64,000 nt of DNA from JBIOHP01 sp044449065 (lineage in GTDB: Bacteria > Bacteroidota > Ignavibacteria > UBA10030 > SZUA-254). Numbering within the stretch: position 1 is the first letter of the stretch; the number at the start of each line of letters is the position of its first letter. Made by a program: the position numbers and the translations under genes. Under the pieces are notes generated by a model, which was not told the DNA's origin, searched no databases, and worked only from the letters and a program-made list of their open reading frames with translations. Shown here piece by piece: positions 27,410-37,007 of the stretch. The stretch lies in contig JBIOHP010000006.1 in NCBI GenBank assembly GCA_044449065.1, positions 62,001 to 126,000 on the forward strand, in the 5' to 3' direction.

Positions 27410-28300
27410 TTAAACCGAAATCCGTTCTGCGGCATTCTGGGGCGAAAAAGTTAATGTTGTGCCCATTGATTTAGCCGAACTAAGCCGGCGTAGGATGGCA
27501 TGTTTCTCGCGCCCATCGATAAAATGAACCGTTTTGACGCCGCCATGAAGAGCATTAAAACCCGAGCGAATTTTTGGAATCATACCGCCCTTAATTGTTC
27601 CATCCTGTATCAAACCACCGGCGGTCTGATGCGTGAGGGCAGGATATACCTCTCCATTAACCAACACTCCCGGCACATCGCTCAGAAAAAGGAGTACATC
27701 GGCTAGAACCGCTTCAGCTATTGCCGCGGCGGCAACATCCCCATTAATATTATAAACCGTTCCATCCACGTCGACTCCCACGGGCGCAATGATTGTAAGA
27801 AATCCGTTATGAAGAAAAAACTGGAGTATTGTGTTGTTAACAGCAGTTATCTCTCCGACCAAACCGAGATCTTCGTTTCCGTCATTAAGCTTTTTCACGC
27901 GAAATATTCCACCGTCGATTCCCGATACTCCGACAACGGTATCGGAGAATTTGCTGAACCCCGCAACAATATCTTTATTCGTTTTACCCGCAAGAACCAT
28001 TTGAACCACTTCCATCATCGGTTGATCTGTGAAGCGTTGACCGGAAATAAATTTCACGGGGAGACTTAGCTTATCCGCAATTTCGGTAATCTCTTTACCT
28101 CCTCCATGAACAATAATAATTTTTACGCCGTTTTCGCGGAGGAATTCAATATCGCCAATAAAGGAAGTCTTCAATTCGGTGTTCACCATTGCCGCGCCGC
28201 CGTATTTCACGACAACAGTTTTTCCTTTCCACCGGGACACACCGGTAAATTTTTCCCGCGCCTGTTTGTAGTTTGTGTTTAGCGTAAGAACTTGCGTCAT
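27410..28300 (-). CDS. argB: Acetylglutamate kinase
   Basis: Second step: phosphorylates N-acetylglutamate. Motifs are VVKYGGAAM, IIVHGGGKEI and LSDVPGVL with GGMIPKI. The frame is open to 28354, but the ATG at 28300, just after the argJ stop, gives a 296-residue protein beginning MTQVLTLNTN, a normal start. Arginine inhibition is common for this enzyme when an N-terminal helix is present; here the N-terminus is short-to-medium, so I do not decide. Confidence 0.95.
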   Translation of the reverse strand: MTQVLTLNTNYKQAREKFTGVSRWKGKTVVVKYGGAAMVNTELKTSFIGDIEFLRENGVKIIIVHGGGKEITEIADKLSLPVKFISGQRFTDQPMMEVVQMVLAGKTNKDIVAGFSKFSDTVVGVSGIDGGIFRVKKLNDGNEDLGLVGEITAVNNTILQFFLHNGFLTIIAPVGVDVDGTVYNINGDVAAAAIAEAVLADVLLFLSDVPGVLVNGEVYPALTHQTAGGLIQDGTIKGGMIPKIRSGFNALHGGVKTVHFIDGREKHAILRRLSSAKSMGTTLTFSPQNAAERISV

Positions 28301-28302
28301 TT

Positions 28303-29553
28303 TCAGGTCCGGTAATTGGCATTGATTGAAACATATTCTTTGGAAAGATCGCACGTCCAGAAGGACGCTGACGCCTCTCCCTGGTGAAGATCAACCGTAA
28401 TTTTGATTTCTTTTTTCGTGAGAACTTTTTTCGCCTCCTCTTCCGAAAAATTGATGACGTAATTCTTACGGAGAATAGGAACGTCGCCGAAAAATATTTC
28501 CACGTTCGCGGGATTAAAGTCAATGCCGGAATATCCCACCGCCGCAAGGATTCTTCCCCAGTTGGCGTCTTCACCATTCAGAGCGGTTTTTACAAGATTC
28601 GAACTTGCAATCGCTCTTCCCGCCTGGACTGCAATTTCTTCAGTCGCGGCGTGTTTAACCTCCATCTCGATGAATTTCGTGGCGCCTTCGCCGTCCAAAA
28701 CGATCATTTTTGAGAGTTTTACCAGAAGATACTCGAGCGCCTGGTAAAATATTTCATACCCGTGATCAGCGGTGTTTTCGAGAATAGGACTGCCCGACAT
28801 TCCGTTTGCCAGACATAGCACCATGTCATTAGTGCTGGTATCGCCATCCACTGTAATGCGGTTAAAGGAATAATCGGACGCTTTTTTAATAGAGTACTGC
28901 AGCAGACTTTGAGATATCGCCGCGTCGGTGGTGATAAATGCCAGCATCGTTGCCATATTTGGGGCAATCATTCCCGAACCTTTCGCCATTCCGCCAATTG
29001 AAACAGGTATTCCATCAATAGTAAAGGTGACCGCAAGTTCTTTCACATACTTATCGGTAGTCATGATCGACATGGCTGCGGGTGTATTGCCTTCTTTTCC
29101 AAGCATCATCGCCGCCTCTTCAATCCCGGCATTTATACAATCCATGGGGAGATACTGACCGATAACTCCTGTGGATGAAATCAAAACCTCACGTTGATCG
29201 ACGCCAAGAACCTCGGCGGTTCGTTTCACCATATGGAGCGCGTCATTATAACCGCGATCTCCCGTACATGCGTTCGCGTTGCCGCTATTAACCAGAATAG
29301 CCCGAAAGTTGGAAGAACGCCGCAGTTGAATTTTATCGATCAGGACCGGAGCAGCAGCAACTTTATTTTGAGTAAAAATTCCCGCACCAATCGCCGGTAT
29401 ATCCGACACCACGAGCGCGAGATCTTTATTCATTCGCTTTATCCCGCAATGCACGCCTGAAGCGCGGAAACCAGCCGGAGCGGTGATTCCTCCGCTACAC
29501 TCTTCGAGCTGAATTTTTTCAGCGGGTAGCATTATTTCCTGATCGATATACAT
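28303..29553 (-). CDS. argJ: Bifunctional glutamate N-acetyltransferase / ornithine acetyltransferase
   Basis: It recycles the acetyl group from acetylornithine to glutamate. The 416-residue precursor cleaves itself before the Thr in GMIAPNMATMLAF. Other motifs are LVNSGNANACTGDRG and VDGDTSTNDMV. Its presence means the cell uses the recycling route. argB follows 3 bases after its stop. Confidence 0.96.
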   Translation of the reverse strand: MYIDQEIMLPAEKIQLEECSGGITAPAGFRASGVHCGIKRMNKDLALVVSDIPAIGAGIFTQNKVAAAPVLIDKIQLRRSSNFRAILVNSGNANACTGDRGYNDALHMVKRTAEVLGVDQREVLISSTGVIGQYLPMDCINAGIEEAAMMLGKEGNTPAAMSIMTTDKYVKELAVTFTIDGIPVSIGGMAKGSGMIAPNMATMLAFITTDAAISQSLLQYSIKKASDYSFNRITVDGDTSTNDMVLCLANGMSGSPILENTADHGYEIFYQALEYLLVKLSKMIVLDGEGATKFIEMEVKHAATEEIAVQAGRAIASSNLVKTALNGEDANWGRILAAVGYSGIDFNPANVEIFFGDVPILRKNYVINFSEEEAKKVLTKKEIKITVDLHQGEASASFWTCDLSKEYVSINANYRT

Positions 29554-29556
29554 TCC

Positions 29557-30567
29557 TTATAATCCTTTCGATTGTGAAATGCCAAACATGATATTCATAT
29601 TCTGGATTGCCTGACCCGCAGCCCCCTTTACCAGATTGTCAATAACGGAGATGAGAACGAGGTGATTTGTTTGTTCTTCAATCGTGATATAAATATCACA
29701 ATAATTTGTGCGGACAACATCTCTGATATTCGGTATATCTTTTCGAATACGGATAAAATGCGCGTTTTTAAAATAATCATTGTAAAGTTCAACAATCTGG
29801 CTGCATACGGCAGGAGTTGTTAGTTCTGCGTGAATCGTGGTATAAATGCCTCGCGTAATCGGTACCAGGTGCGGGATGAATGATACGGTTACGGCGGTTC
29901 CCGCAACTCCTGATAACACCTGTTGTATTTCAGGGATATGCTGATGAACGCCGATCTTGTATGCCCGGATATTTTCATTGATCTCGGAAAAACTCATTTC
30001 TACATTGTTTGTCCGCCCCGCGCCGGATGTTCCGGAAAGGGAATTGATAACGATATTATCAGGTGCAATCAGGTTGTGCTTCAAAGCCGGAAGCAAGGGG
30101 AGGGTCGCCGCGGTCGGATAACAACCGGGATTCGCAACCAATCTCGCAGTCTTGATCGACGTTTCGTTCAATTCCGGTAAACCATAGACTGCCCTACTGA
30201 GTAAGTCGGGAGCTGTGTGCGCGTGTTTGTAATACTGTTGATATAAATCGATCGAAGTCAACCGAAAATCACCGCTTAGATCGATCACACGCACTCCTGA
30301 TGAAGAGAGACTCGCAACAGTTTTCATCGCTTCGCCGGAAGGAAGGGCAACGAAAACGATATCGAGACCTTCACCATCGAACCCATCGACTGGTTCAAGG
30401 AAATGATCTACAACCCCCGTGAACACCGGATATAATTCGTCAACCGATTTTCCGGCAGATGTATGGGCGACTAATTTTTCCACGGAAACATCTTCCCGCG
30501 CAGCAAGGAGCCGGAGCAACTCCGCTCCGGAATATCCCGACGCACCGATAATTGCCGTTTTGATCAT
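29557..30567 (-). CDS. argC: N-acetyl-gamma-glutamyl-phosphate reductase
   Basis: Third step, NADPH-dependent. The 336-residue product begins MIKTAIIGASGYSGAELLRLL from the ATG at 30567; the open frame reaches 30630, but the longer version would run through the ArgR boxes. The catalytic cysteine is in VANPGCYPTAATLPLLP. It is the first gene of the arg operon. Confidence 0.96.
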   Translation of the reverse strand: MIKTAIIGASGYSGAELLRLLAAREDVSVEKLVAHTSAGKSVDELYPVFTGVVDHFLEPVDGFDGEGLDIVFVALPSGEAMKTVASLSSSGVRVIDLSGDFRLTSIDLYQQYYKHAHTAPDLLSRAVYGLPELNETSIKTARLVANPGCYPTAATLPLLPALKHNLIAPDNIVINSLSGTSGAGRTNNVEMSFSEINENIRAYKIGVHQHIPEIQQVLSGVAGTAVTVSFIPHLVPITRGIYTTIHAELTTPAVCSQIVELYNDYFKNAHFIRIRKDIPNIRDVVRTNYCDIYITIEEQTNHLVLISVIDNLVKGAAGQAIQNMNIMFGISQSKGL

Positions 30568-30594
30568 ATATGAATTTTCAGACTCATTTTTAAT

Positions 30595-30630
30595 TTGTAT
30601 AATTATACAATATTTTGTATTATTATGCAA
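30595..30630. promoter_or_regulatory. Tandem ArgR boxes
   Basis: Box 1 is the perfect palindrome TTGTATAATTATACAA (30595-30610). Box 2, TTGTATTATTATGCAA (30615-30630), is a near-palindrome with the same half-sites, 4 bases away, so their starts are 20 bases apart. ArgR hexamers normally bind two such boxes 2-3 bases apart when counted as 18-mers. The pair sits 28 bases upstream of the argC start codon and between the divergent argC and argD genes. Confidence 0.75.
30602..30630 (-). promoter_or_regulatory. Sigma70-like argC promoter inside the ArgR boxes
   Basis: On the minus strand TTGCAT (30630-30625) is the -35, followed by exactly 17 bases and TATAAT (30607-30602). The -35 falls in ArgR box 2 and the -10 in box 1, so repressor binding would block polymerase directly. 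Confidence 0.65.
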
Positions 30631-30773
30631 GAGATATTAAGAAGAATTAATCTTTGATTGCCATACTTCTTCAATAATTAATTTCTTAACTTTTCTCTGA
30701 TGATGCGATGATATGAGAGAAGGGATTAAACGTGGGCAGAATTCATCAAAAATAGGTAAAAGAAAGGAATTCT

Positions 30774-31952
30774 ATGAGTTTACAGGATCGGGAAACCGCA
30801 ACTTTTTTTCACACCTATAAACGGTTGCCGCTGGAGATAGAACGCGGAAACGACGTCTATCTCTTCTCAAAAAACGGCAAACGGTATCTGGATATGTTTG
30901 CGGGGCTCGCCGTCAATGCGCTGGGATACGGGAATCCGGCTGTGCTCGAAGCGATCCGCAAACAGAGCGAGAAGTATATTCATCTATCTAACTATTTCCT
31001 GCAGGAGCCCCAGATTAAACTTGCCGAACTGTTGATAAAATATTCCGGGTATTCCCGCGTCTTTTTTTCCAACAGCGGCACCGAATCTATCGAAGGAGCA
31101 TTGAAGATTACCCGGAAATGGGGAAAGATGAATAACAAAAATGAGATCGTCTCTTTCTCCAATGCATTCCATGGGAGAACCATGGGAGCGCTTTCCATGA
31201 TGGACCGGGAAAAATATCGTGAAGGATACGAGCCGCTTCTGGAAAATTTCCGTATTGTCGAATTCAACAATCCGAAAGCGCTGAGGGCGGCTGTTTCGGA
31301 TAAAACAGCGGGGGTCATTATAGAATTTATTCAGGGAGAAGGCGGAATCTGCGTCACGAGCACCGATCTTGTTGAGGAACTTTGTACTCTCAAAGAAAAA
31401 TACGGCTTTCTACTCATTGCAGATGAAATCCAATCGGGATTGGGACGGACCGGAAAGTTTTTTGGTTTTCAACATTATGCAATTCAACCCGATATTATCA
31501 CCATTGCCAAACCATTAGGGGGCGGTTTACCTTTGGGAGCGATTCTTGGGAATAATACCGTAGGCGAGGTGCTCCAACCGGGTGTTCACGGTACGACTTT
31601 TGGCGGCAATCCCGTTGCCTGCGCCGCGGGTATAGCAGTATTGGAACAAATCATGGAACAGGACATGATGAAAAACGCTTCCGCGATGGGATCACTGCTC
31701 ATATCAAACCTTCAAAAGCTTAAGAACGAGTTTCCCTCAATCATCAAAGAAGTCCGTGGATATGGATGTATGGTCGGCATGGAATTGACGCGCGATGGCG
31801 AGGATATTGTCTCCAAGATGAGGGATAATTACGTGCTCATCAATTGCACGAACCAAAACGTTCTGCGTTTCCTCCCGCCGTTGATCATTAAAAAAGAACA
31901 CGTCGAAGAGACGGTAATGAAATTGAAAGAAATATTGGATGCGGTGAAATAA
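30774..31952 (+). CDS. argD: Acetylornithine aminotransferase
   Basis: A PLP class-III aminotransferase of 392 residues that makes N-acetylornithine. Motifs are YLDMFAGLAVNALGY, FHGRTMGALS, LIADEIQSGLGRTG and the PLP lysine in TIAKPLGGGLPLGAIL. A GAAAGGAATTCTATG start region gives an AGGA RBS. It faces argC across 206 bases that hold the ArgR boxes, about 150 bases from its own start. argF, which would come next, is not in the window. Confidence 0.94.
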   Translation: MSLQDRETATFFHTYKRLPLEIERGNDVYLFSKNGKRYLDMFAGLAVNALGYGNPAVLEAIRKQSEKYIHLSNYFLQEPQIKLAELLIKYSGYSRVFFSNSGTESIEGALKITRKWGKMNNKNEIVSFSNAFHGRTMGALSMMDREKYREGYEPLLENFRIVEFNNPKALRAAVSDKTAGVIIEFIQGEGGICVTSTDLVEELCTLKEKYGFLLIADEIQSGLGRTGKFFGFQHYAIQPDIITIAKPLGGGLPLGAILGNNTVGEVLQPGVHGTTFGGNPVACAAGIAVLEQIMEQDMMKNASAMGSLLISNLQKLKNEFPSIIKEVRGYGCMVGMELTRDGEDIVSKMRDNYVLINCTNQNVLRFLPPLIIKKEHVEETVMKLKEILDAVK

Positions 31953-31978
31953 GAAGAACTTACTTCTCGCCGGGACTA

Positions 31979-32332
31979 TCAGGTCATCCCCTTCACCATG
32001 ATGGATACTTCCTGCGCGACACGATGGTTATACTGAAAGGCGATTGATTTATAATTAACCAGATCCACAATCGTACCGATAAAACAGAGGCCCGCGGTCA
32101 GAACGTATAAAATTCCCATACCCATCTGGTTAACGATAAAACGTTGCACGCCCGCTACGCCGACGAATCCGATCAACGTAGTTAATAAAATAAGCTGCGG
32201 ATCCTTACGGCGCGCGCGATAGATCGTTCCAAATTGCTGCGCCTGATTATCAGAAAGATCTTTAATTACTCCCTGAACAAAAATCATTTCATCGCCTTCA
32301 AGCTCGGGTAAAATTTGATAGATATTTGGCAT
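31979..32332 (-). CDS. TM2 domain-containing membrane protein
   Basis: The 117-residue protein has a cytoplasmic start (ELEGDEMIFVQGVIKDLSDNQAQQF) and two membrane segments (about 48-68 and 70-90) with the TM2 pattern GFVGVAGVQRFIVNQMGMGILYVLTAGLCFIGTIVDLV, in which a DRF-like turn is replaced by QRF. TM2 proteins have no agreed function. It follows the DUF2752 gene by 16 bases, a pairing seen in other genomes of this group. Confidence 0.8.
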   Translation of the reverse strand: MPNIYQILPELEGDEMIFVQGVIKDLSDNQAQQFGTIYRARRKDPQLILLTTLIGFVGVAGVQRFIVNQMGMGILYVLTAGLCFIGTIVDLVNYKSIAFQYNHRVAQEVSIMVKGMT

Positions 32333-32348
32333 GATAGTTCCTTTCGAT

Positions 32349-32666
32349 TTACGAAGTGAATAAGATAGACTTAGTGACTGATGGTCGGATCAAGGTAATA
32401 ATCCGATGAATAAGAATGGGGACGGCTGCGATTCCCAGCGGATGGGAATGAAACGATTGCGCAAATTGGCCGTGGAGCAAAAAAGAAATCGAATGACCCA
32501 ATCCGCAACCAGGGCAATATTTGAATCCAAGGTTTTTGAAGAGGCATAAGCTGAAGTGGGAATCGGCAGTTGGATTCATCAACCCCATATAGAGGAGCGC
32601 AAGCAACCAAATCCATGCTTCTGGTTCTATTTTAAGGATTACATTCCCTAACCTGGTGGATGTCAT
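32349..32666 (-). CDS. DUF2752 family membrane protein
   Basis: This 105-residue protein has two hydrophobic segments and the family motif CPGCGLGHSI with Cys51 and Cys54, preceded by FKY and followed by LLHGQFAQSFHSHPLG. DUF2752 proteins are small inner-membrane proteins of unknown function. It is the first gene of a two-gene run with the TM2 protein and is divergent from tadA. Confidence 0.85.
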   Translation of the reverse strand: MTSTRLGNVILKIEPEAWIWLLALLYMGLMNPTADSHFSLCLFKNLGFKYCPGCGLGHSISFLLHGQFAQSFHSHPLGIAAVPILIHRIITLIRPSVTKSILFTS

Positions 32667-32772
32667 TAATATCGTGTTTGATACGGTTGTATTGATAATA
32701 TTGCCAGCGCTGAAAATATAGGAAATCTTATCGTTCTAATCAATTTAACGAATTAATCAACCTTTTGTTTCA

Positions 32773-32801
32773 TTGCCAATCAAGCAAGATTTTATTATAC
32801 T
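32773..32801 (+). promoter_or_regulatory. Sigma70-like promoter of tadA
   Basis: TTGCCA (32773-32778), a 17-base spacer and TATACT (32796-32801) match the sigma70 consensus well. The ATG at 32826 is 24 bases downstream, leaving a short leader. Confidence 0.6.
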
Positions 32802-32825
32802 AACGAATAACAAATTTTAATATCA

Positions 32826-33299
32826 ATGGAAAAAAATCACCGGCACGAATACTGGATGGAAATCGCTTTGAAAGAAGCTCTGGTTGCCGCGCGCCGGAAG
32901 GAAACCCCGGTCGGCGCCGTCATTATCCACGAAGGAACGATCATTGGAAAAGGATCGAACCAGATTGAAATGCTGCAGGATCCCACGGCGCATGCCGAGA
33001 TGATTGCGATTACGGCGGCGGCGGCATATCTGGAAAACAGGCGGCTTGAAAAATGTACGATGTATGTTACCCTGGAACCATGTGCGATGTGCGCAGGCGC
33101 AATCGTTCTCTCGCGTCTCCCCCTGCTGGTGTTCGGCGCCTATGATCCTAAAGCCGGCGCGTGCACTTCATTATATATGATTACGAACGACTCGCGATTA
33201 AATCATCGCGTTTACACGATCGGCGGCGTTCTGGAAAAGAAGAGTGGAGAGTTGTTAAAAAACTTTTTCCGGGAGATGAGAAAACAAATTAAAACATAA
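32826..33299 (+). CDS. tadA: tRNA adenosine(34) deaminase
   Basis: It deaminates A34 to inosine in tRNA-Arg(ACG). The zinc site is formed by HAEM (His and catalytic Glu) and EPCAMC (two Cys). At 157 residues it is normal size. FGAYDPKAGAC and NHRVYTIGGVLE are typical TadA segments. Confidence 0.94.
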   Translation: MEKNHRHEYWMEIALKEALVAARRKETPVGAVIIHEGTIIGKGSNQIEMLQDPTAHAEMIAITAAAAYLENRRLEKCTMYVTLEPCAMCAGAIVLSRLPLLVFGAYDPKAGACTSLYMITNDSRLNHRVYTIGGVLEKKSGELLKNFFREMRKQIKT

Positions 33300-33311
33300 C
33301 CCCCTCGGGGT

Positions 33312-34382
33312 TCAATCCGTGTTACCCTGAAGCTTTTCAGCTTTATCTGCGATTTTTAATTGTTCAAGGAGGTCCTCGATTTTTCCATCGATAAATTCTG
33401 AAAGATTGTATAATGTAACGCCGATACGGTGATCCGTTACTCTGTTTTGAGGGAAGTTATACGTGCGGATTTTATCGCTTCTATCCCCGCTTTTCACCAT
33501 GGACTTACGCTGTTCACTGATCGAAATGTTTTGTTCCTGAAGTTTTTGTTCATAAAGTTTAGATCGAAGCATTTTCATGGCTCGTTCGCGATTTTGAAAT
33601 TGAGATCGTTCCTGCTGGCAAGCGACAATTATTCCACTTGGTTTATGAGTTATCCGGACAGCAGTTTCAACCTTGTTGACATTTTGACCGCCTTTACCTC
33701 CCGCACGATATGTTGTAAACTCAAGATCCGCCGGGTTGATGGTAACCTCGACGTCTTCGACCTCAGGAAGCACGGCAACGGTTGCTGCGGAAGTATGCAC
33801 TCTGCCTTGCGCTTCGGTTTCCGGCACGCGTTGAACACGATGAACACCGCTTTCAAACTTCAAAGTGCCGTATGCTTTTTTCCCTTTTACGGAAAAACTG
33901 ATTTCCTTGTATCCGCCCATTCCGGTATCGTTCCAATCGAGAAGCTCAAGTTTCCATCCCTTGCGTTCAATGAATCTTGAGTACATGCGGTATAAATCGG
34001 CGGCAAATAACGAAGCTTCATCGCCGCCCGTGCCCGCCCGTATTTCAAAAATGCAATCCTTGTCGTCGTTGGGATCTTCCGGAATGAGCAACCCCTTCAA
34101 TTCTTCTTCGCGTTGAATGAGATTGCGTTCAGCGCCTTCAAGCTCGGCGCGCGCCATTTCCGCAATTTCCGGATCGCCGGGCTGGTAGGCAAGCGATTTA
34201 AGATTTTCGACGTCGTTCCTTGTTTTTTTATAAAGTTCGTAGATTCTCACAATCTCCGCAAGATCATTATGTTCTTTGCTGAGGTCGCGGAATTTTTCCT
34301 GATTGGAAATAATTACGGGGTCGGAGAGAAGACGCGTCAACTCTTCATACCGGGCTACGATATGTTCCAAACGATCAAACAT
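33312..34382 (-). CDS. prfA: Peptide chain release factor 1
   Basis: It ends translation at UAA and UAG. The 356-residue protein has the GGQ motif in RAGGKGGQNVNKVET and the C-terminal RSDKIRTYNFPQNRVTDHR. It follows the DUF1385 gene by 8 bases. No prmC gene for methylating the GGQ glutamine is nearby. Confidence 0.97.
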   Translation of the reverse strand: MFDRLEHIVARYEELTRLLSDPVIISNQEKFRDLSKEHNDLAEIVRIYELYKKTRNDVENLKSLAYQPGDPEIAEMARAELEGAERNLIQREEELKGLLIPEDPNDDKDCIFEIRAGTGGDEASLFAADLYRMYSRFIERKGWKLELLDWNDTGMGGYKEISFSVKGKKAYGTLKFESGVHRVQRVPETEAQGRVHTSAATVAVLPEVEDVEVTINPADLEFTTYRAGGKGGQNVNKVETAVRITHKPSGIIVACQQERSQFQNRERAMKMLRSKLYEQKLQEQNISISEQRKSMVKSGDRSDKIRTYNFPQNRVTDHRIGVTLYNLSEFIDGKIEDLLEQLKIADKAEKLQGNTD

Positions 34383-34390
34383 AATTTACA

Positions 34391-35437
34391 TTAGAGGGCG
34401 AGTTCAGAAACGCGCTGAATTTGGGTATACGGAACGGTATTATCAATTCCGAGGGCGCACCGGATCGCGACGAGGGCAACTTCAATCTGCGAGGAATTCG
34501 GTTCCTGCGTTGTGATGCGTTGAAGCCAGAGTCCCGGCGCGACAAGAATCTTACCGACAGCTGACGTGCTCCGCTTTGCAGACCATCGGATAAATTCATA
34601 GGATATTCCTCCCACAATCGGAATCGACGGGAGGTGGGTCAGCAGCCGTACCGGCAGCGTTAGTTTCCCGAGCCACAGGATCATGAGCGAATCGAGCAGC
34701 GAGAACAGTATCATCGACACAAGCATGACGATGAGAATAAAACTGGTGCCGCACCGAGGGTGAAATCTTGTAAAATTTTTCGCCGAATCGACGGTTAACT
34801 CCCCATGAGATTCAAACGTAAATACTGCTTTATGCTCAGCTCCGTGATATTCGAACAGCCGTTTCACATCGTTCAGGAGAGAAATTCCAAAAAGGTAAGC
34901 GACTAAAATACTCAGGCGGATTCCTCCTGCGGTTAGGTTGAACCAGAATGCATCTTGTTCCACGTTAAAGAATTTTGTTGTGACAAAGAGAGGCATAACG
35001 AAAAATATTAACACACCGAGAACAAGAGAAAGAATTACCGTCATGGCGAGCTTTATATTGGAATTTGATTTTTCCTTCACTTCTTTTTTCCCATTGCCAT
35101 TCATATTCTTCGCTTCTTCGATATCGCGGAAGGCGATTTCGCTGGAAAAATTCAGCGTATCAATTCCAATAAACATCATTTCTATTAATCCAACTGCGCC
35201 TCGCAAAACAGGAAGTTTAAGAAGAGAATACCGTTCCGCTAAAGATGTATACTCTTTTATTTTTACTACAATCTCGCCGCTTGCGCGGCGTACCGCGGTC
35301 GCAATCCTGCCGGGACCTCGCATCATTACTCCCTCAATGACCGCCTGACCTCCTACCTGCAGTGGTTTGTTTGGGTTATACTGGAATGCCGGTTGAGCCG
35401 ATCCATTCCCCTTTGTCGAATTTCGGTTATTATTCAA
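34391..35437 (-). CDS. DUF1385 family membrane protein
   Basis: The 348-residue protein begins with a short hydrophilic tail, then QVGGQAVIEGVMMRGPGRIATAVRR, the DUF1385 signature. It has four or five membrane segments (about 130-150, 175-200, 240-265) and EYHGAEHKAVFTFE. The family is widespread, commonly next to prfA as here, and has no known function. Confidence 0.88.
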   Translation of the reverse strand: MNNNRNSTKGNGSAQPAFQYNPNKPLQVGGQAVIEGVMMRGPGRIATAVRRASGEIVVKIKEYTSLAERYSLLKLPVLRGAVGLIEMMFIGIDTLNFSSEIAFRDIEEAKNMNGNGKKEVKEKSNSNIKLAMTVILSLVLGVLIFFVMPLFVTTKFFNVEQDAFWFNLTAGGIRLSILVAYLFGISLLNDVKRLFEYHGAEHKAVFTFESHGELTVDSAKNFTRFHPRCGTSFILIVMLVSMILFSLLDSLMILWLGKLTLPVRLLTHLPSIPIVGGISYEFIRWSAKRSTSAVGKILVAPGLWLQRITTQEPNSSQIEVALVAIRCALGIDNTVPYTQIQRVSELAL

Positions 35438-35480
35438 TAATTTTAATCCTTTTCAGCTATTAATATACGGAAAATCCCGG

Positions 35481-36992
35481 CTACACCCCAAGATTATCGT
35501 CATCTTTCCTTGTGGCGCCGTTTACGGGAATACTCTTTGTCCCCTTCCTGAACAAATTCAGGATGAGATTGATTTCATTCTCACTAAAGAATTTTAAGAG
35601 GTACATGAGGATAAGAAATGCTATGGTAAGGCAACATTTTATAATGAGTGGGTTGATGGTAAATGGCACATAATAATACACCAGCATAATCGCAGCAGTT
35701 GCCAGCGCTATTTTTGCCAGTCTCCCGAGTTCATAGGGGATTGGATAGATTCTTTTACTCATTTGATACAAGATGATAGCCATGACGAAATATGCCAGGA
35801 ACGTCGCAAGCGCTGCGCCGGTGATTCCCATAACCGGAATGAGCAGATAGTTGGCAATGATATTTACCGCCGCGCCCGTGATCGTGACGACCGGCATGAG
35901 ATGTGTCTTCTTTTTGATAAATATCCCCGCCGATAAATTATTGGATACACCCAGGAACATGTATCCCAGCAAGACAATCGGGATTATATTCAACCCGCTC
36001 CAGTAATCGGGATGAATAAACGAGTGTCCAAATATCCTCACCTTCACCAGGTCATTAATGAAAAGGGATACGATGATGAACAGCGTGCTCATCACCAACA
36101 CGAAATACGTTAACACGCGGGCAAAGATCGATCTGGCGTCTGGGTCTTTTTCCATGGAAAAATAAAACGGACGCCATGCATAATCAAACATTTGAACGAC
36201 GAGCATCATGAAAATTCCCAGCCGATAATTTGCCTGGTAGATTCCCACTGTGGCGTCATCAGTCAGACTGCGAAGAATGGGACGATCGATCACCTGGATG
36301 GCCTGCGCAGCTAAACCCGACGGGATAAATGGGAGACCGAATTTCAACAAAGAGTATAGCAGGTGTTTATTAAACGAAATCGTAAAATGCTTCCAAACGG
36401 TCGGCACTAAAAGAAGAAACGTGAAAACCGAGGCGATGAACCCGCTTATAAATATCCCCGTCACTCCCATCCCAAACACGACTAACAATACAATATTTAA
36501 AACGACCGTGATAAAAATGTTGATAAACTTGATAAGGGCAAATGTTTTTGCCTTTCGCTCCATCCTCAGAGACGCAAAGGGAACGAGACTCAGTGTATCG
36601 AAGGCAAGCATTCCTGCTGTAAGATAGATCGGCATTGTAAAATTCGAGGAAAGATTGAGGAGTCCTTCTATCGGACCCGTAAACAGGACGATGAATATCG
36701 TAAATATTATAGTTGTGAAAACGAGCGCAACAAACGGGGTGCTGAAGTTTTGTTTGGGATTCCCTTCTTCGAGTGAAGAGGAATATTTAAAATATGCCGA
36801 CTCTAACCCATAATTATAGATAACGGTAATGAAAGCTATGATTGAATAAACATACGCAACAAGTCCATATTTACCGGGATCAAGAACATTTGTATAAAAC
36901 GGCACCAGAAGAAAATTAAGCGACCTTCCGATAATGGTGCTGATGCCATAGATCGCAGTATCGGTACCAAGCCGTTTGATTTTATCGAACAT
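35481..36992 (-). CDS. Polysaccharide flippase-like protein (Wzx/MATE fold), second copy
   Basis: A 503-residue protein with about 12-14 membrane segments, starting MFDKIKRLGTDTAIYGISTIIGRSLNFLLVPFYT, the usual flippase opening. It would move lipid-linked sugars across the inner membrane. A different flippase sits in the main polysaccharide locus at 48197-49636, so this one may serve another glycan. It lies between nadC (15 bases) and DUF1385 (43 bases). Confidence 0.85.
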   Translation of the reverse strand: MFDKIKRLGTDTAIYGISTIIGRSLNFLLVPFYTNVLDPGKYGLVAYVYSIIAFITVIYNYGLESAYFKYSSSLEEGNPKQNFSTPFVALVFTTIIFTIFIVLFTGPIEGLLNLSSNFTMPIYLTAGMLAFDTLSLVPFASLRMERKAKTFALIKFINIFITVVLNIVLLVVFGMGVTGIFISGFIASVFTFLLLVPTVWKHFTISFNKHLLYSLLKFGLPFIPSGLAAQAIQVIDRPILRSLTDDATVGIYQANYRLGIFMMLVVQMFDYAWRPFYFSMEKDPDARSIFARVLTYFVLVMSTLFIIVSLFINDLVKVRIFGHSFIHPDYWSGLNIIPIVLLGYMFLGVSNNLSAGIFIKKKTHLMPVVTITGAAVNIIANYLLIPVMGITGAALATFLAYFVMAIILYQMSKRIYPIPYELGRLAKIALATAAIMLVYYYVPFTINPLIIKCCLTIAFLILMYLLKFFSENEINLILNLFRKGTKSIPVNGATRKDDDNLGV

Positions 36993-37007
36993 GAGTTCGA
37001 GAGTATG

